Positions 1 to 7,914 of a stretch of 64,000 nt of DNA are shown piece after piece. Origin of the DNA: a virus. The notes beneath the pieces are model-generated. The model was not told where the DNA came from, did not search any database, and saw only the letters and a list, made by a program, of their open reading frames with translations. Position numbers and translations under genes: made by a program. The stretch is taken from IMG/VR virus record IMGVR_UViG_3300042862_000066, positions 1-64,000 of that record, one strand, 5' to 3'. Numbering within the stretch: the stretch's first letter is position 1; every line of letters begins with the position of its first letter.

Positions 1-141
1 GAAAGAGAGGAGGTAGCCAAGCAAATGGAGAAGGAGCAGATTATTGATGCAAGACAAGATGGTATTGATGCTGTGTTTAAAGGATATTCAATAAGTAATG
101 AGGAATACTACAACGAAACTTACGGAGGTCAAGATGAATAA
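1..141 (+). CDS. Small hypothetical phage protein, 5' end cut by window edge
   Basis: The frame is open from base 1 and gives 46 C-terminal residues before a TAA at 139-141. The visible part is charged and probably helical, with the block AKQMEKEQI, and ends in NETYGGQDE. Both blocks recur in the next gene, so the two are tandem paralogs. The last codons contain a Shine-Dalgarno sequence (GGAGGT, 124-129) for the next gene, whose ATG at 134 overlaps this stop region by 8 bases, implying translational coupling. Short proteins with an AKQMEKEQI block are common in Bacteroidota phages, as far as I recall; no function is known to me. Confidence 0.6.
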   Translation, partial: EREEVAKQMEKEQIIDARQDGIDAVFKGYSISNEEYYNETYGGQDE

Positions 142-357
142 ACAAACTGCGGTTGAATGGTTGGAAAGTCAAATCAATCTTGGATTATCTGAAAGAGGTT
201 TAATAAGTGCTTTTAAAGAAGCCAAGCAAATGGAGAAGGAGCAGATAGAAATTGCATTTGCTAAATCATATTTAATTGGTTGTGAAGAAGTCAGTTATAA
301 TGATGCAAACAAAGCATCTGAGAACTACTTCAATGAAACTTACGGAGGTCAAGATGA
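16..357 (+). repeat. Tandem duplication of a small gene (two imperfect copies)
   Basis: A 26-base block at 16-41 recurs exactly at 221-246, and a 23-base block at 115-137 recurs exactly at 335-357. The offsets are 205 and 220 bases, so the unit is about 0.2 kb with a small indel between copies. The second block is the coupled Shine-Dalgarno/ATG junction, so the repeat carries its own translation start signal. Exact DNA identity in these blocks, against divergent sequence between them, suggests a fairly recent duplication or selection on the RNA signal. Confidence 0.7.
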
Positions 358-361
358 GTAA
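134..361 (+). CDS. Small hypothetical phage protein, tandem paralog
   Basis: This is a 75-aa acidic, helical protein starting MNKQTAVEW. An ATG at 98 in the same frame would add 12 residues that merely read the previous gene in another frame. The ATG at 134 sits 4 bases after GGAGGT (124-129), so it is preferred. It shares AKQMEKEQI and the ending NETYGGQDE with the preceding partial gene. Its own end again carries GGAGGT (344-349) followed by an ATG at 354, but that frame stops after three codons (MSK). This suggests a third copy was lost, or that the ribosome-binding segment was simply duplicated with the gene. No function is recognised. Confidence 0.7.
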   Translation: MNKQTAVEWLESQINLGLSERGLISAFKEAKQMEKEQIEIAFAKSYLIGCEEVSYNDANKASENYFNETYGGQDE

Positions 362-399
362 GTAATTATGGCTCATTCTTGTATGTATGATTATTTTGT

Positions 400-412
400 T
401 GTACATTGTACA
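400..412. promoter_or_regulatory. Possible operator: paired TGTACA palindromes
   Basis: Two copies of the self-complementary hexamer TGTACA (400-405 and 407-412) flank a single T, making an almost perfect 13-base palindrome. It lies in the short AT-rich gap between the small paralogs and the HNH endonuclease gene. A dimeric repressor could bind here, but the site is short and no matching regulator is seen, so this is only a candidate. Confidence 0.2.
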
Positions 413-437
413 TGTATTAACATATAATCATACGTAC

Positions 438-1055
438 ATGAGCTCATTTAAACAAACACTTATTTTTAAAGCGGGTGGTATCCTAAAAACCCGTAAAGGT
501 GAAGAAACAAACTGGACATACTTAGAGGATGTATCAAAAAATGGTACCACAGGTAAACGTTATATTAAAGCAAAATGTAAATGTGGTAGATTGAAAACCA
601 TATGTCTTAATAATATAAGAAATGGTAACAGTAGTTCTTGTGGATTATCTCCTTGTAGAGGAACTGAAAGAGATAAAGATCCTGATGTGGGTCATAGAGC
701 TATCCTATATGTATACAAAAAACATGCTCGCGATAGAGGGTTTAGTTTTGAGTTAGACTCTGATTATTTTAAAGAGCTTACACAAAAAAACTGTAACTAC
801 TGCGGTATTGAACCTATACAAGTTTATCAATTAAAGAATCCTAAAACTGGTAAATTAAGATCTGGTGTACCCATATTATACAATGGTATAGATAGGGTAG
901 ACTCTTCTAAAGGTTACACTAAAGAAAACGTTGTAACCTGCTGTAAAGTTTGTAACAGAGCAAAAAGTAATATGAGTCTAGAAGACTTTAAAAATTGGAT
1001 TATGAAAGTACATTTGATAACAATTAAAAAATTAACAGTATGTCCCACCCTATAG
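438..1055 (+). CDS. HNH homing-type endonuclease
   Basis: This is a 205-aa DNA endonuclease, probably a free-standing homing enzyme. The N-terminal half holds a small zinc ribbon (C47, C49, with C68 and C73). The C-terminal half is a treble-clef HNH core: CNYC at 119-122, the NGIDRVD strand near 150-156, then TCCKVCNRAK near 168-176, which carries the second zinc pair and the catalytic Asn region. The sequence supports DNA nicking or cleavage; the target is unknown. An ATG at 387 would add 17 hydrophobic residues; 438 is preferred because the domain begins shortly after it, although no clear Shine-Dalgarno marks either. The end overlaps the next gene by 16 bases. Such genes are typically mobile passengers in phage genomes. 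Confidence 0.8.
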   Translation: MSSFKQTLIFKAGGILKTRKGEETNWTYLEDVSKNGTTGKRYIKAKCKCGRLKTICLNNIRNGNSSSCGLSPCRGTERDKDPDVGHRAILYVYKKHARDRGFSFELDSDYFKELTQKNCNYCGIEPIQVYQLKNPKTGKLRSGVPILYNGIDRVDSSKGYTKENVVTCCKVCNRAKSNMSLEDFKNWIMKVHLITIKKLTVCPTL

Positions 1056-1381
1056 AGCACGCCAAATCCGCAGCAAGGCGGTGGGGAGGAACCTGGGAAG
1101 AATACATCCATATTGAGGAGTGGTTTGATGCTACTAAGGCCTGGTATGGTCACAGTATGCATAGATTATTTAGGCACCACAGTGAAGGTATCTTTGAATG
1201 TGAAAAGGTCTTCGGACCTTTTTTTGTTAACTCAGTAGGTAAAAAAGTTATGACTCGCTATGTAGGTGAGCAACATGTAAAAGAAGATTGCAATGGTTAT
1301 CTACCAAGTGCAAAGGAGTGGATTACTAATATGAATACCCCTCCGGTATGGATGTTAAAAACTTTAAAAATAGAAGACTAA
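1040..1381 (+). CDS. DUF6915-like phage protein
   Basis: This 113-aa protein has the conserved patch FRHHSEGIF followed by RYVGEQHVKED. I associate these with the DUF6915 family, which is scattered through phages and some bacteria and has no established function. The conserved His, Glu and Asp residues could bind a metal or nucleic acid, but that is inference. Its length fits a single small domain. It overlaps the HNH gene by 16 bases, and its stop shares a base with the next start (TAATG at 1379-1383), so it is part of the early transcript. Confidence 0.7.
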   Translation: MSHPIEHAKSAARRWGGTWEEYIHIEEWFDATKAWYGHSMHRLFRHHSEGIFECEKVFGPFFVNSVGKKVMTRYVGEQHVKEDCNGYLPSAKEWITNMNTPPVWMLKTLKIED

Positions 1382-1788
1382 TGGGAGAAGTATTTAAACT
1401 TGATGAGACAACGTATAAGAACTTGTTGTCAATGGCTAAGTCTGTGGATAAAGAGAACCATGTTGTTGTTAAGAATCTTATTGACTCCTCAGATATTGAG
1501 GCTAACTTGCCTTACATACTTATGTTATATAAGGAAGCTGGCTATAAGAATATAAATCTTGAACAAGATACCATAGAAAAGATAAAGAGCTTTACTGGTA
1601 TTACTTACGGTAATGCATTAACCTGGAATCATATGTATGAGATTCTTCACAAGACTGTGAATGTGAATCCTATAGCTATGGCATTCTTTATTAACAGATT
1701 TGCAGAAGAATTAGGGAGGCAATTAGAAACTGCCGGTTTTACATTCATGGAGAAATACCAACTAACATTAATACCTAAAGGTAAATGA
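1381..1788 (+). CDS. Hypothetical early protein, paralog of two later genes
   Basis: This is a 135-aa protein. I chose the ATG at 1381, which shares a base with the upstream TAA, over 1348, which lies inside the previous gene. Residues near 12-55 (YKNLLSMAKSVDKENH then YILMLYKEAG) align by eye with a segment of the proteins at 4167 and 5282: an aromatic-Leu-Met helix, a D-x-x-N turn, then a helix with S/N-x-x-Y-I/L-x-x-L. It therefore seems to be a stand-alone version of a domain used three times in this operon. The composition is all-alpha; no catalytic motif is seen. The stop overlaps the following gene start by 4 bases (ATGA), so it is coupled to the VWA gene. Confidence 0.65.
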   Translation: MGEVFKLDETTYKNLLSMAKSVDKENHVVVKNLIDSSDIEANLPYILMLYKEAGYKNINLEQDTIEKIKSFTGITYGNALTWNHMYEILHKTVNVNPIAMAFFINRFAEELGRQLETAGFTFMEKYQLTLIPKGK

Positions 1789-2972
1789 CAAAACAAGATA
1801 GTCTAGCTAAAGCTAGCAAAGAACTAATGTTGAAGGAGCCTTTCTATGGGCTCTTTCTTATTGGACTAAATAAATTATGGAGCAAGCGTGTTCCTACTGC
1901 TGGTGTATGCAGACATAATATAAACTTCCAGTTGATAATCAATGAGGAGTTTTGGGAAAGCTTAAGTCCTGAGCATCAGATAGGTCTACTGAAGCATGAG
2001 TTATTGCATATTGCATTCTTTCATCTTACTATACATAATGATTTTCCAGATAAGAAACTTGCTAACATAGCAATGGACTTGGAGATTAATCAGTATATAG
2101 ATGCACAGTATCTTCCTGACGGTGGTTGCACTATTGACAATGAGATGTTTGCACCTATGAATCTTCCTAAGAAGGCTGGCTGTAGAGAGTATTATAACTT
2201 ACTACAACAGCAGTTGAATAATGGAAACAGTGCTTTACAAGACATGCTTGATCGTGCAAAGATGGGAGAGGCCTTAGATAAAAACGGTAACCCTATTCCT
2301 AATCATGATACATGGGATGACTTCAAAGACTTGAGTGAGGCTGAACAGAAGCTTATTCAAAAGCAAGTTGAGCATCAGCTTAAAGAAATTGCAGAACAAA
2401 TAGAAAAGTCTAGAGGTCATGTACCTGGGGAACTCAAGGGTTTGCTAGACAAGCTTAACAGTAGTGAGCCAGCTAAGTTTGACTGGAAGTCTTATCTTAG
2501 AAGGTTTACTGGTGGTAGTCAGAAAGTATTTACTAAGAAGTTGAGACGTAAGTTTAATAAAAGATTTGAGGATAACCCTGGTCTTAAGATTAAATACCGT
2601 AAGCACATCTTAGTTGCTGTAGATACTAGCGGTTCCGTTAGTGATAAAGAAGTACAAGAGTTCTTCCATGAGATAGATCATATCCATAAGACAGGTGCAG
2701 AGATAACTATTGCGCAATGTGATTCAAGAATTCAACATGTTGGTCCATATAAAGCTGGAGACAAGATTGAACTTCATGGACGCGGAGGTACTGCGTTTGA
2801 TCCTATTATTGAACTGTATAATAATAACCAAGATAAATATACTTGTCTAGTATATCTAACTGATGGTGAATGTGATTGTAGTGTAAAGCCTGTTGGCAAA
2901 TTATTGTGGGTAATCTCTACCCGTGGCAGTATAAACAAAGACCTACCGGGTCCACAAATTAAATTAAACTAA
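1785..2972 (+). CDS. VWA-like metallopeptidase-type protein (DUF2201-like), MoxR partner
   Basis: This 395-aa protein has two parts. The N-terminal half holds HELLH at residues 71-75 with a further His at 80, the zinc-binding pattern of metallopeptidase-like VWA proteins. A charged middle follows. The C-terminal half is a von Willebrand A-like fold with a MIDAS-type DTSGS at 280-284 and an acidic DGECDC patch later. It is followed 4 bases on by a MoxR-type AAA ATPase. MoxR-VWA pairs are known as chaperone-like systems that load metals or remodel protein complexes. In this phage the pair may remodel a host or phage complex such as the transcription or replication machinery; the target is unknown. 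Whether the HExxH site is proteolytic cannot be told from sequence. Confidence 0.8.
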   Translation: MTKQDSLAKASKELMLKEPFYGLFLIGLNKLWSKRVPTAGVCRHNINFQLIINEEFWESLSPEHQIGLLKHELLHIAFFHLTIHNDFPDKKLANIAMDLEINQYIDAQYLPDGGCTIDNEMFAPMNLPKKAGCREYYNLLQQQLNNGNSALQDMLDRAKMGEALDKNGNPIPNHDTWDDFKDLSEAEQKLIQKQVEHQLKEIAEQIEKSRGHVPGELKGLLDKLNSSEPAKFDWKSYLRRFTGGSQKVFTKKLRRKFNKRFEDNPGLKIKYRKHILVAVDTSGSVSDKEVQEFFHEIDHIHKTGAEITIAQCDSRIQHVGPYKAGDKIELHGRGGTAFDPIIELYNNNQDKYTCLVYLTDGECDCSVKPVGKLLWVISTRGSINKDLPGPQIKLN

Positions 2973-2976
2973 GAGT

Positions 2977-4167
2977 ATGAGCGCAAATCAAGTTAACTTA
3001 AACACAGACGAGTTGAAGACCTTCATTGGTCACATTGTAAAGAATAATCAACATATTCAAACTGAAGGAAAGATTCCTGTAGCAGTAAACATTGAGGGTG
3101 AGGCAGGTATTGGTAAGACCACTACCATTTTGCAGATTGGTAAAGAGCTAGGACTAGATGTAGTTAAGTTAAACCTTGCTCAGATCGAGGAGTTAGGTGA
3201 CCTTACTGGTTTTCCTATTAAAGAATTTGAAGTAGTTAAGACTGCCGATGATGGAAAGAAGATAGCCAAGTGGGTACCTGAGAACATCATGCCTATGTAT
3301 ATTCAGAATAAGTATGTTCCTAGTGGAGATAAGCGCATGGGTTATGCAGCTCCAGAGTGGATTCAAGGTAAAGAAGAAGGTGGTATCTTAATCTTAGATG
3401 ACTACAGTCGTGCTGACCAAAGATTTACTCAAGCGGCTATGGAATTGATTGACCGTCAGAAGTATATCTCATGGGAGTTACCAAAGAACTGGCATATTGT
3501 ATTGACTAGTAATCCAGATAATGGTGACTATCAAGTAACATCTATGGATGCTGCTCAGAAGACTCGCTTTATTACAGCTTACTTGAAGTTTGATGCAGAT
3601 TGCTGGGCTCGTTGGGCAGAGCAGAATAACATTGACTCTCGTTGTATTAACTTTTTGTTGATGCATCCTGAGTTGGTTACACAGACTACTAATGCTCGTA
3701 GCATTACCACCTTCTTTAACTCTATCTCTAGTATAGAGAACTTTGAGCAGGACTTACCGCTTATCCAAATGATTGGTGAGGGTAGTGTAGGTAGCGAGTT
3801 TGCTACTCTATTTACTACGTTCATTAACAATAAGTTAGATAAGTTAATTACTCCTAAGGACATGTTGACTAACAACAGCTGGGAGTATGTTAAAGGTCAG
3901 ATGAATAACTGTGTTGGTAAGGATGATGCATACCGTGCAGACATAGCTAGTATCCTAGCGTTGCGCTTCACTAACTATGCTGTTCACTATAGCACAGATA
4001 ACAATGTAGATCAGAAGATCATTGACCGTGTTACCAACTTCATCACTGACAAGGACATCTTCACTAATGACTTGAAGTATGCTCTTATCAAGGGTATCCT
4101 TAACGGAAGTAAGAAGTTCACCAAGTTAATGTTAAATGCTAACATCGCTGCTATTGCAGTTAAGTAA
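2977..4167 (+). CDS. MoxR-family AAA+ ATPase
   Basis: This 396-aa ATPase has a Walker A motif GEAGIGKTTT at residues 41-50, a Walker B ILILDD at 137-142, and a sensor-1 region with LTSNPDNGDYQV after it. The C-terminal part is an alpha-helical lid. The layout is that of MoxR/RavA-like ATPases that work with VWA proteins, and the gene directly upstream is such a protein. It probably acts in the cytoplasm as an ATP-driven remodelling chaperone. Its stop shares a base with the next ATG (TAATG at 4165-4169). ATPase identity is secure; the biological client is unknown. Confidence 0.88.
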   Translation: MSANQVNLNTDELKTFIGHIVKNNQHIQTEGKIPVAVNIEGEAGIGKTTTILQIGKELGLDVVKLNLAQIEELGDLTGFPIKEFEVVKTADDGKKIAKWVPENIMPMYIQNKYVPSGDKRMGYAAPEWIQGKEEGGILILDDYSRADQRFTQAAMELIDRQKYISWELPKNWHIVLTSNPDNGDYQVTSMDAAQKTRFITAYLKFDADCWARWAEQNNIDSRCINFLLMHPELVTQTTNARSITTFFNSISSIENFEQDLPLIQMIGEGSVGSEFATLFTTFINNKLDKLITPKDMLTNNSWEYVKGQMNNCVGKDDAYRADIASILALRFTNYAVHYSTDNNVDQKIIDRVTNFITDKDIFTNDLKYALIKGILNGSKKFTKLMLNANIAAIAVK

Positions 4168-5279
4168 TGAAAATGGATTTGAATCTCGGTAATGTAACAG
4201 ACACCATGCTGAAGCAGTTACCATTTATTAAAGGAAAGGTAAGATATGCCAGTGTGGATAGGAAGCATAAACCACTTCCTCATACCTGGCTGTATACTGT
4301 AGATGATGATTCAGTAGATAAGATTAATGCACTCCTCAAGGGGGGTGCATTAGTTTCTCTACCTGCTAAATCTAAAGGGTACGTAATACCCGGTTGTAAA
4401 TATAGTGTTGGTCAATTGAGAGACATTGCTCGTATAAATAACTGGATCATTACTAATGATGCTTCTAAAGCAGATTTCTTTATTGGTCATAGTAATAATG
4501 TGAGCAGAGGTAATGCAGATCAGCAAGTTCCTAATGCTCTCATAGCTAGCGCTTGTCCTGTAATGAAGTATGATATTACTGATTTTTTTAGTAGGGACAA
4601 AATAAAACTAAAAGGTGGTGTCTTCAATACTATAACGGATACTGAGAGCTGGATGGTATTTTCTAAATCATACTACACTTACTATGATTCTTGGTCACCG
4701 TTGTATAATAACGAATGGACATATAACTTCTTGCATCCAAGAACTGTGGAGATGCTATACCGTATTCTATCTATGAAGACCCCTGTTATAGATGAGGACC
4801 TAGTTTTCAATTCTATAGAGCGTGTTACTATAGATGAGTCTGTATATCAAACCTTACAGAGTATGTTTAATTCTGATATGGATAATCGCAAAGTTGCTGC
4901 AGAAATGGTGTTCAATTGTAACTATGAGACCTCTATGTATTATATCTATAAACTTGTTAAGGAAGACTATTATCAAGTAGTAAATGCAATGGCTAATCCT
5001 AATGTTAATATTATGTCTAACAAGTGTGAATTTAATACTCTTAGATATACTAGTTATGCTGATGCTATAAAGATGTTTCTTAAGAAGGGTATGTTAACTG
5101 AGGAGATATATGATAATCTTATCTATGATATAATTGAAGAGCGGGTTAAAGATGCTATACCTGAGGATGTGAGGAAGTATGTAAATCTAACACCCTCCTG
5201 GACCAAGACTTACCAAGAGTTTATGGAGGAAAATAAACCTAAAGAGGAGCCTAAACCTGAGGCACCATTACCATTTTAA
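4167..5279 (+). CDS. Hypothetical early protein, paralog of the next gene
   Basis: This 370-aa protein resembles no enzyme I recognise. The N-terminal half has alternating beta/alpha character with segments such as IITNDASKADFFIG. The C-terminal half is helical and includes YQTLQSMFNSDMDNRK followed by CNYETSMYYIYKLVKE. The next gene has the equivalent CNYEKSFVYLALLLEE, and the 135-aa gene at 1381 has a shorter version, so these three share a domain. The extreme C-terminus is Pro/Glu/Lys-rich (KPKEEPKPEAPLPF) and probably disordered. It starts at the TAATG junction with the ATPase and ends 2 bases before the next ATG, so it is co-expressed with the MoxR-VWA pair. Confidence 0.7.
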   Translation: MKMDLNLGNVTDTMLKQLPFIKGKVRYASVDRKHKPLPHTWLYTVDDDSVDKINALLKGGALVSLPAKSKGYVIPGCKYSVGQLRDIARINNWIITNDASKADFFIGHSNNVSRGNADQQVPNALIASACPVMKYDITDFFSRDKIKLKGGVFNTITDTESWMVFSKSYYTYYDSWSPLYNNEWTYNFLHPRTVEMLYRILSMKTPVIDEDLVFNSIERVTIDESVYQTLQSMFNSDMDNRKVAAEMVFNCNYETSMYYIYKLVKEDYYQVVNAMANPNVNIMSNKCEFNTLRYTSYADAIKMFLKKGMLTEEIYDNLIYDIIEERVKDAIPEDVRKYVNLTPSWTKTYQEFMEENKPKEEPKPEAPLPF

Positions 5280-5281
5280 TT

Positions 5282-6406
5282 ATGATACAAGAACAACTAA
5301 CACTTACTGTAAGTAATAATCAGTTAGAGCTTATACCTAGCCGCGTACTAGTAGATGGTAAAGGAAAATACCTACATTATCGCTGGCACGAGAATGAGTA
5401 TCTAAAAGTATTCAAGCAGGCAACTGCTGATAAGAAACTAGATCTTACCAATGTAAAAACAATATACTTTGCACCTAAGTGCAGTATTCCTAGAGATAAG
5501 GCCAAGCCTTTCTTGGAGGAAAAGAAGATCAAGACTGTTAGAGATAGAGATACTGCAGATATTATTATTGCGAGTACAGATTCTATAGATGCAGGTCTAG
5601 ATACAAAGCACCTATATTATGTAGAGACTTCTGATATAATTCCATTTGCTAATGGTTTTAAAATTGGTAGTAATGTGCATAATCTTACAGAGAGGTTAGC
5701 TACTTATACAGGTAAGCATGTCATTGTAGATAGAGGTGCTGTATCTGCATTTTATATAAGTAATTATACTAACCCCCTTAAAACTCTTTATGGTCATGTC
5801 ATAAGTGGTAAATCATTTCAAAGTGGAGACTATCACGGTGAGTATATAACAACTGTTATAGATGACTTCTTACTTGATAGTTCAAATCTTAGTAATGTTT
5901 ATTCACAAGAAGTATTCAACAATCTTATTGGTGACACAGTTATTGATAGAGGTGCCTTTGAATCTTTGAGAACTATGCTGACCAGTATGGATAAAGATAA
6001 TCACTTAGTTGCTATGACCATTATGGCCGGTTGTAACTATGAGAAAAGCTTTGTTTATCTAGCATTACTCCTTGAGGAATTTGGTAGAAACGCTATCTAT
6101 AACCACAAGTATAGAAACACTGTAGGCTTTAAGTCTTTGACTAACTGGCTTGGTTATAACAAGTACCGTTGGGATAAAGATGCTATCCTGGATGTATCTA
6201 TAGAGAAGGAGTTGTTAACTCAAGAACTATTGGATACTGTTAAGGCTAGTGTATTAGATGGGTCTAGAACTTTTAGTGACAACTTTGAGGTTGTAGATAT
6301 TAGATTAACTGCAGAGATGCAAGCTAAGGTAGATAAACTTTTAAATAAACAAGATGATAGATTTCCAAGCGGAGGAGAACTTCTACAAGAAGAAGTTTCA
6401 CTTTAG
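5282..6406 (+). CDS. Hypothetical early protein, paralog of the previous gene
   Basis: This 374-aa protein has the same apparent architecture as its upstream neighbour: a beta/alpha N-terminal half (for example TIYFAPKCSIPRD and DTADIIIASTDS, comparable to SKADFFIGHS next door) and a helical C-terminal half with FESLRTMLTSMDKDNH and CNYEKSFVYLALLLEE. The two genes are probably an old tandem duplication. No catalytic motif is evident. The end overlaps the start of the nuclease gene by 53 bases, an unusually long overlap that suggests tight co-translation. A role in DNA processing is only guilt by association. Confidence 0.7.
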   Translation: MIQEQLTLTVSNNQLELIPSRVLVDGKGKYLHYRWHENEYLKVFKQATADKKLDLTNVKTIYFAPKCSIPRDKAKPFLEEKKIKTVRDRDTADIIIASTDSIDAGLDTKHLYYVETSDIIPFANGFKIGSNVHNLTERLATYTGKHVIVDRGAVSAFYISNYTNPLKTLYGHVISGKSFQSGDYHGEYITTVIDDFLLDSSNLSNVYSQEVFNNLIGDTVIDRGAFESLRTMLTSMDKDNHLVAMTIMAGCNYEKSFVYLALLLEEFGRNAIYNHKYRNTVGFKSLTNWLGYNKYRWDKDAILDVSIEKELLTQELLDTVKASVLDGSRTFSDNFEVVDIRLTAEMQAKVDKLLNKQDDRFPSGGELLQEEVSL

Positions 6407-7322
6407 TTATTCCGGGTTCAACAAGTTATTGTTTGCCCCGAGTGCGTTTTATAAACACTATATCCTGAACCAAAGAGAGGACAAGATGGAGCAGCACCTG
6501 ATTGAAGGTAGCTTGCTTCACTGTCTTCTCCTAGAGGAGGATAAGTTTCATGAGAAGTATGTAGTGTCCCCGGTAAACTTGCCGGGTGACAGCATTAAGA
6601 ATGTTGTTGATAAAGTTTTTGTAAGAGCTTTGGTAACTAACAATCTTCACTTATCTTTGGAGGAGTTAGAAGATGATATTCTGCAGATATTGCAAGATAT
6701 TAATCTGTATCAGAGTCTCAAGACTGATGCACAAAGAGTTGAGAAAGTAATAACTGACGCAAGTATAAGTTACTACAACTTCTTAGCTACAAAGGGTGAC
6801 AAAGCTGTTATAGACGAGGAAACCCTGAACAAAGTAAAAGGTTATGCTGAGATCGTAAGATCTAATGAGAAGATTACAAGCTTACTCAATATAGGGGGTC
6901 CCTTTAGTATGAGCGAGGTGCCCCTTGTAATGGACACAAAGTATGCCTTTGGTCTTAGAGGTTTTGTAGATAACGTTAACATCGATCATGACGCCAAAGT
7001 GATTTATATTAATGATCTCAAGACTAGTGGAAAACTGTTACAAGATTTCCCGGAGACTGTAGATTATTACAAGTACTGGTTACAAGCTGCAGTGTACTGT
7101 AGATTAGTAAGAGCTAACTATAGCTTAAGTAATTACCAGATTAAGTTTCATTTCATAGTGGTTGACAAGCTTACCCAGTGTTATGCATTTGAAGTTAGTC
7201 AAGTAACACTTAATAGCTGGATGGATAAGCTCGATGAGATAATGAAAATTGCAGACTATCATTATACAAATAGAAAATTTGACTTACCTTATGAGTATGA
7301 GGTAGGTAACGTAATCCTGTAA
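6354..7322 (+). CDS. RecE/Cas4-like PD-(D/E)XK exonuclease
   Basis: This 322-aa nuclease of the PD-(D/E)XK superfamily is most like phage RecE-type or DUF3799 exonucleases. The early patch HFSYSGFNKLL and H56 in LLHCLLLE are typical N-terminal features. The catalytic set appears as E188, D206 in GFVDNV, D221-L-K223 in NDLKTSG, and Q244 in YWLQAAVYC. It would resect double-stranded DNA for recombination or replication, or degrade host DNA. The ATG at 6354 is used because the conserved SYSGFNKLL segment begins only 17 residues later, although this overlaps the previous gene by 53 bases. No single-strand annealing protein is seen next to it; one of the unknown neighbours could serve. Confidence 0.82.
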   Translation: MIDFQAEENFYKKKFHFSYSGFNKLLFAPSAFYKHYILNQREDKMEQHLIEGSLLHCLLLEEDKFHEKYVVSPVNLPGDSIKNVVDKVFVRALVTNNLHLSLEELEDDILQILQDINLYQSLKTDAQRVEKVITDASISYYNFLATKGDKAVIDEETLNKVKGYAEIVRSNEKITSLLNIGGPFSMSEVPLVMDTKYAFGLRGFVDNVNIDHDAKVIYINDLKTSGKLLQDFPETVDYYKYWLQAAVYCRLVRANYSLSNYQIKFHFIVVDKLTQCYAFEVSQVTLNSWMDKLDEIMKIADYHYTNRKFDLPYEYEVGNVIL

Positions 7323-7328
7323 AAATAT

Positions 7329-7889
7329 ATGATCAAAACTCTCACAAAAGAATATATCCAAAAGTCTAGGATATTTCTTTATCCCCTACTAGAAATAAAG
7401 AGAGGCTCAGAAGCCACACCTTTAGAGAGTTACATTTCTTGGGACGGTAAGTTTGGACTAGATGATCAAAAGTTAATATGTGTATATAGTTTACGCGAGG
7501 ACGAAGAGTTCAAGCGGTTTGAAAAAACTAATCTATTAGGGCACATGTTTTTTGATTCCTACTACGAATTAGAAAACAATAAGGGAGCGTATGTATTCAA
7601 CATGAAAGAATATAAACATGACTTTAACTGTTTTATGACGGGTAAGTATTCTGAATTTATTAGTACTACAAGAGAAAAGATCATAAGCTTTTTTAAAAGC
7701 AAGCCAGGTAGTAAAGAAATCGTACTGAGTTATCTATATCCAGAAAGATTCTACGATAACTATGCGGACCTATTAGCAGTAAAGGCATCTGTATTGAAAG
7801 AGGTAGGGCAGTTATGTTCTAAACCAGATCTTGATAAAGAAACTTTACATGCAACAGTTAAAGAAGTTGAAATCTTTAATTTTATCTAG
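7329..7889 (+). CDS. Hypothetical phage protein
   Basis: This 186-aa protein has no family I can name with confidence. It is mixed alpha/beta, with aromatic-rich segments (FFDSYYELEN) and a helical end containing VLSYLYPERFYDNYADLL. It starts 6 bases after the nuclease stop and closes this part of the early operon. A candidate promoter for the next gene overlaps its last codons. Similar proteins sit beside replication genes in Bacteroidota phages, as far as I recall, so a link to DNA metabolism is possible but unproven. Confidence 0.65.
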   Translation: MIKTLTKEYIQKSRIFLYPLLEIKRGSEATPLESYISWDGKFGLDDQKLICVYSLREDEEFKRFEKTNLLGHMFFDSYYELENNKGAYVFNMKEYKHDFNCFMTGKYSEFISTTREKIISFFKSKPGSKEIVLSYLYPERFYDNYADLLAVKASVLKEVGQLCSKPDLDKETLHATVKEVEIFNFI

Positions 7890-7897
7890 TATATTTG
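7866..7897 (+). promoter_or_regulatory. Candidate Bacteroidota-type promoter
   Basis: TATATTTG at 7890-7897 fits the Bacteroidota -7 consensus TAnnTTTG. GTTG at 7866-7869 lies 20 bases upstream and partly fits the -33 TTTG box. Transcription would begin about 7 bases downstream, just before the gene at 7915. That gene is also followed by a terminator, which supports an independent transcript. The match is short, so chance is possible. Confidence 0.4.
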
Positions 7898-7914
7898 AAA
7901 CTTAAAACCAAAGT

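Noticed and set aside
98-133. Upstream ATG at 98 for the second small paralog
   Set aside because: It lies inside the preceding gene in another frame; GGAGGT is correctly spaced only for the ATG at 134.
1348-1380. Upstream ATG at 1348 for the 135-aa gene
   Set aside because: It would overlap the DUF6915-like gene by 34 bases, while the TAATG junction at 1381 fits the pattern used throughout.
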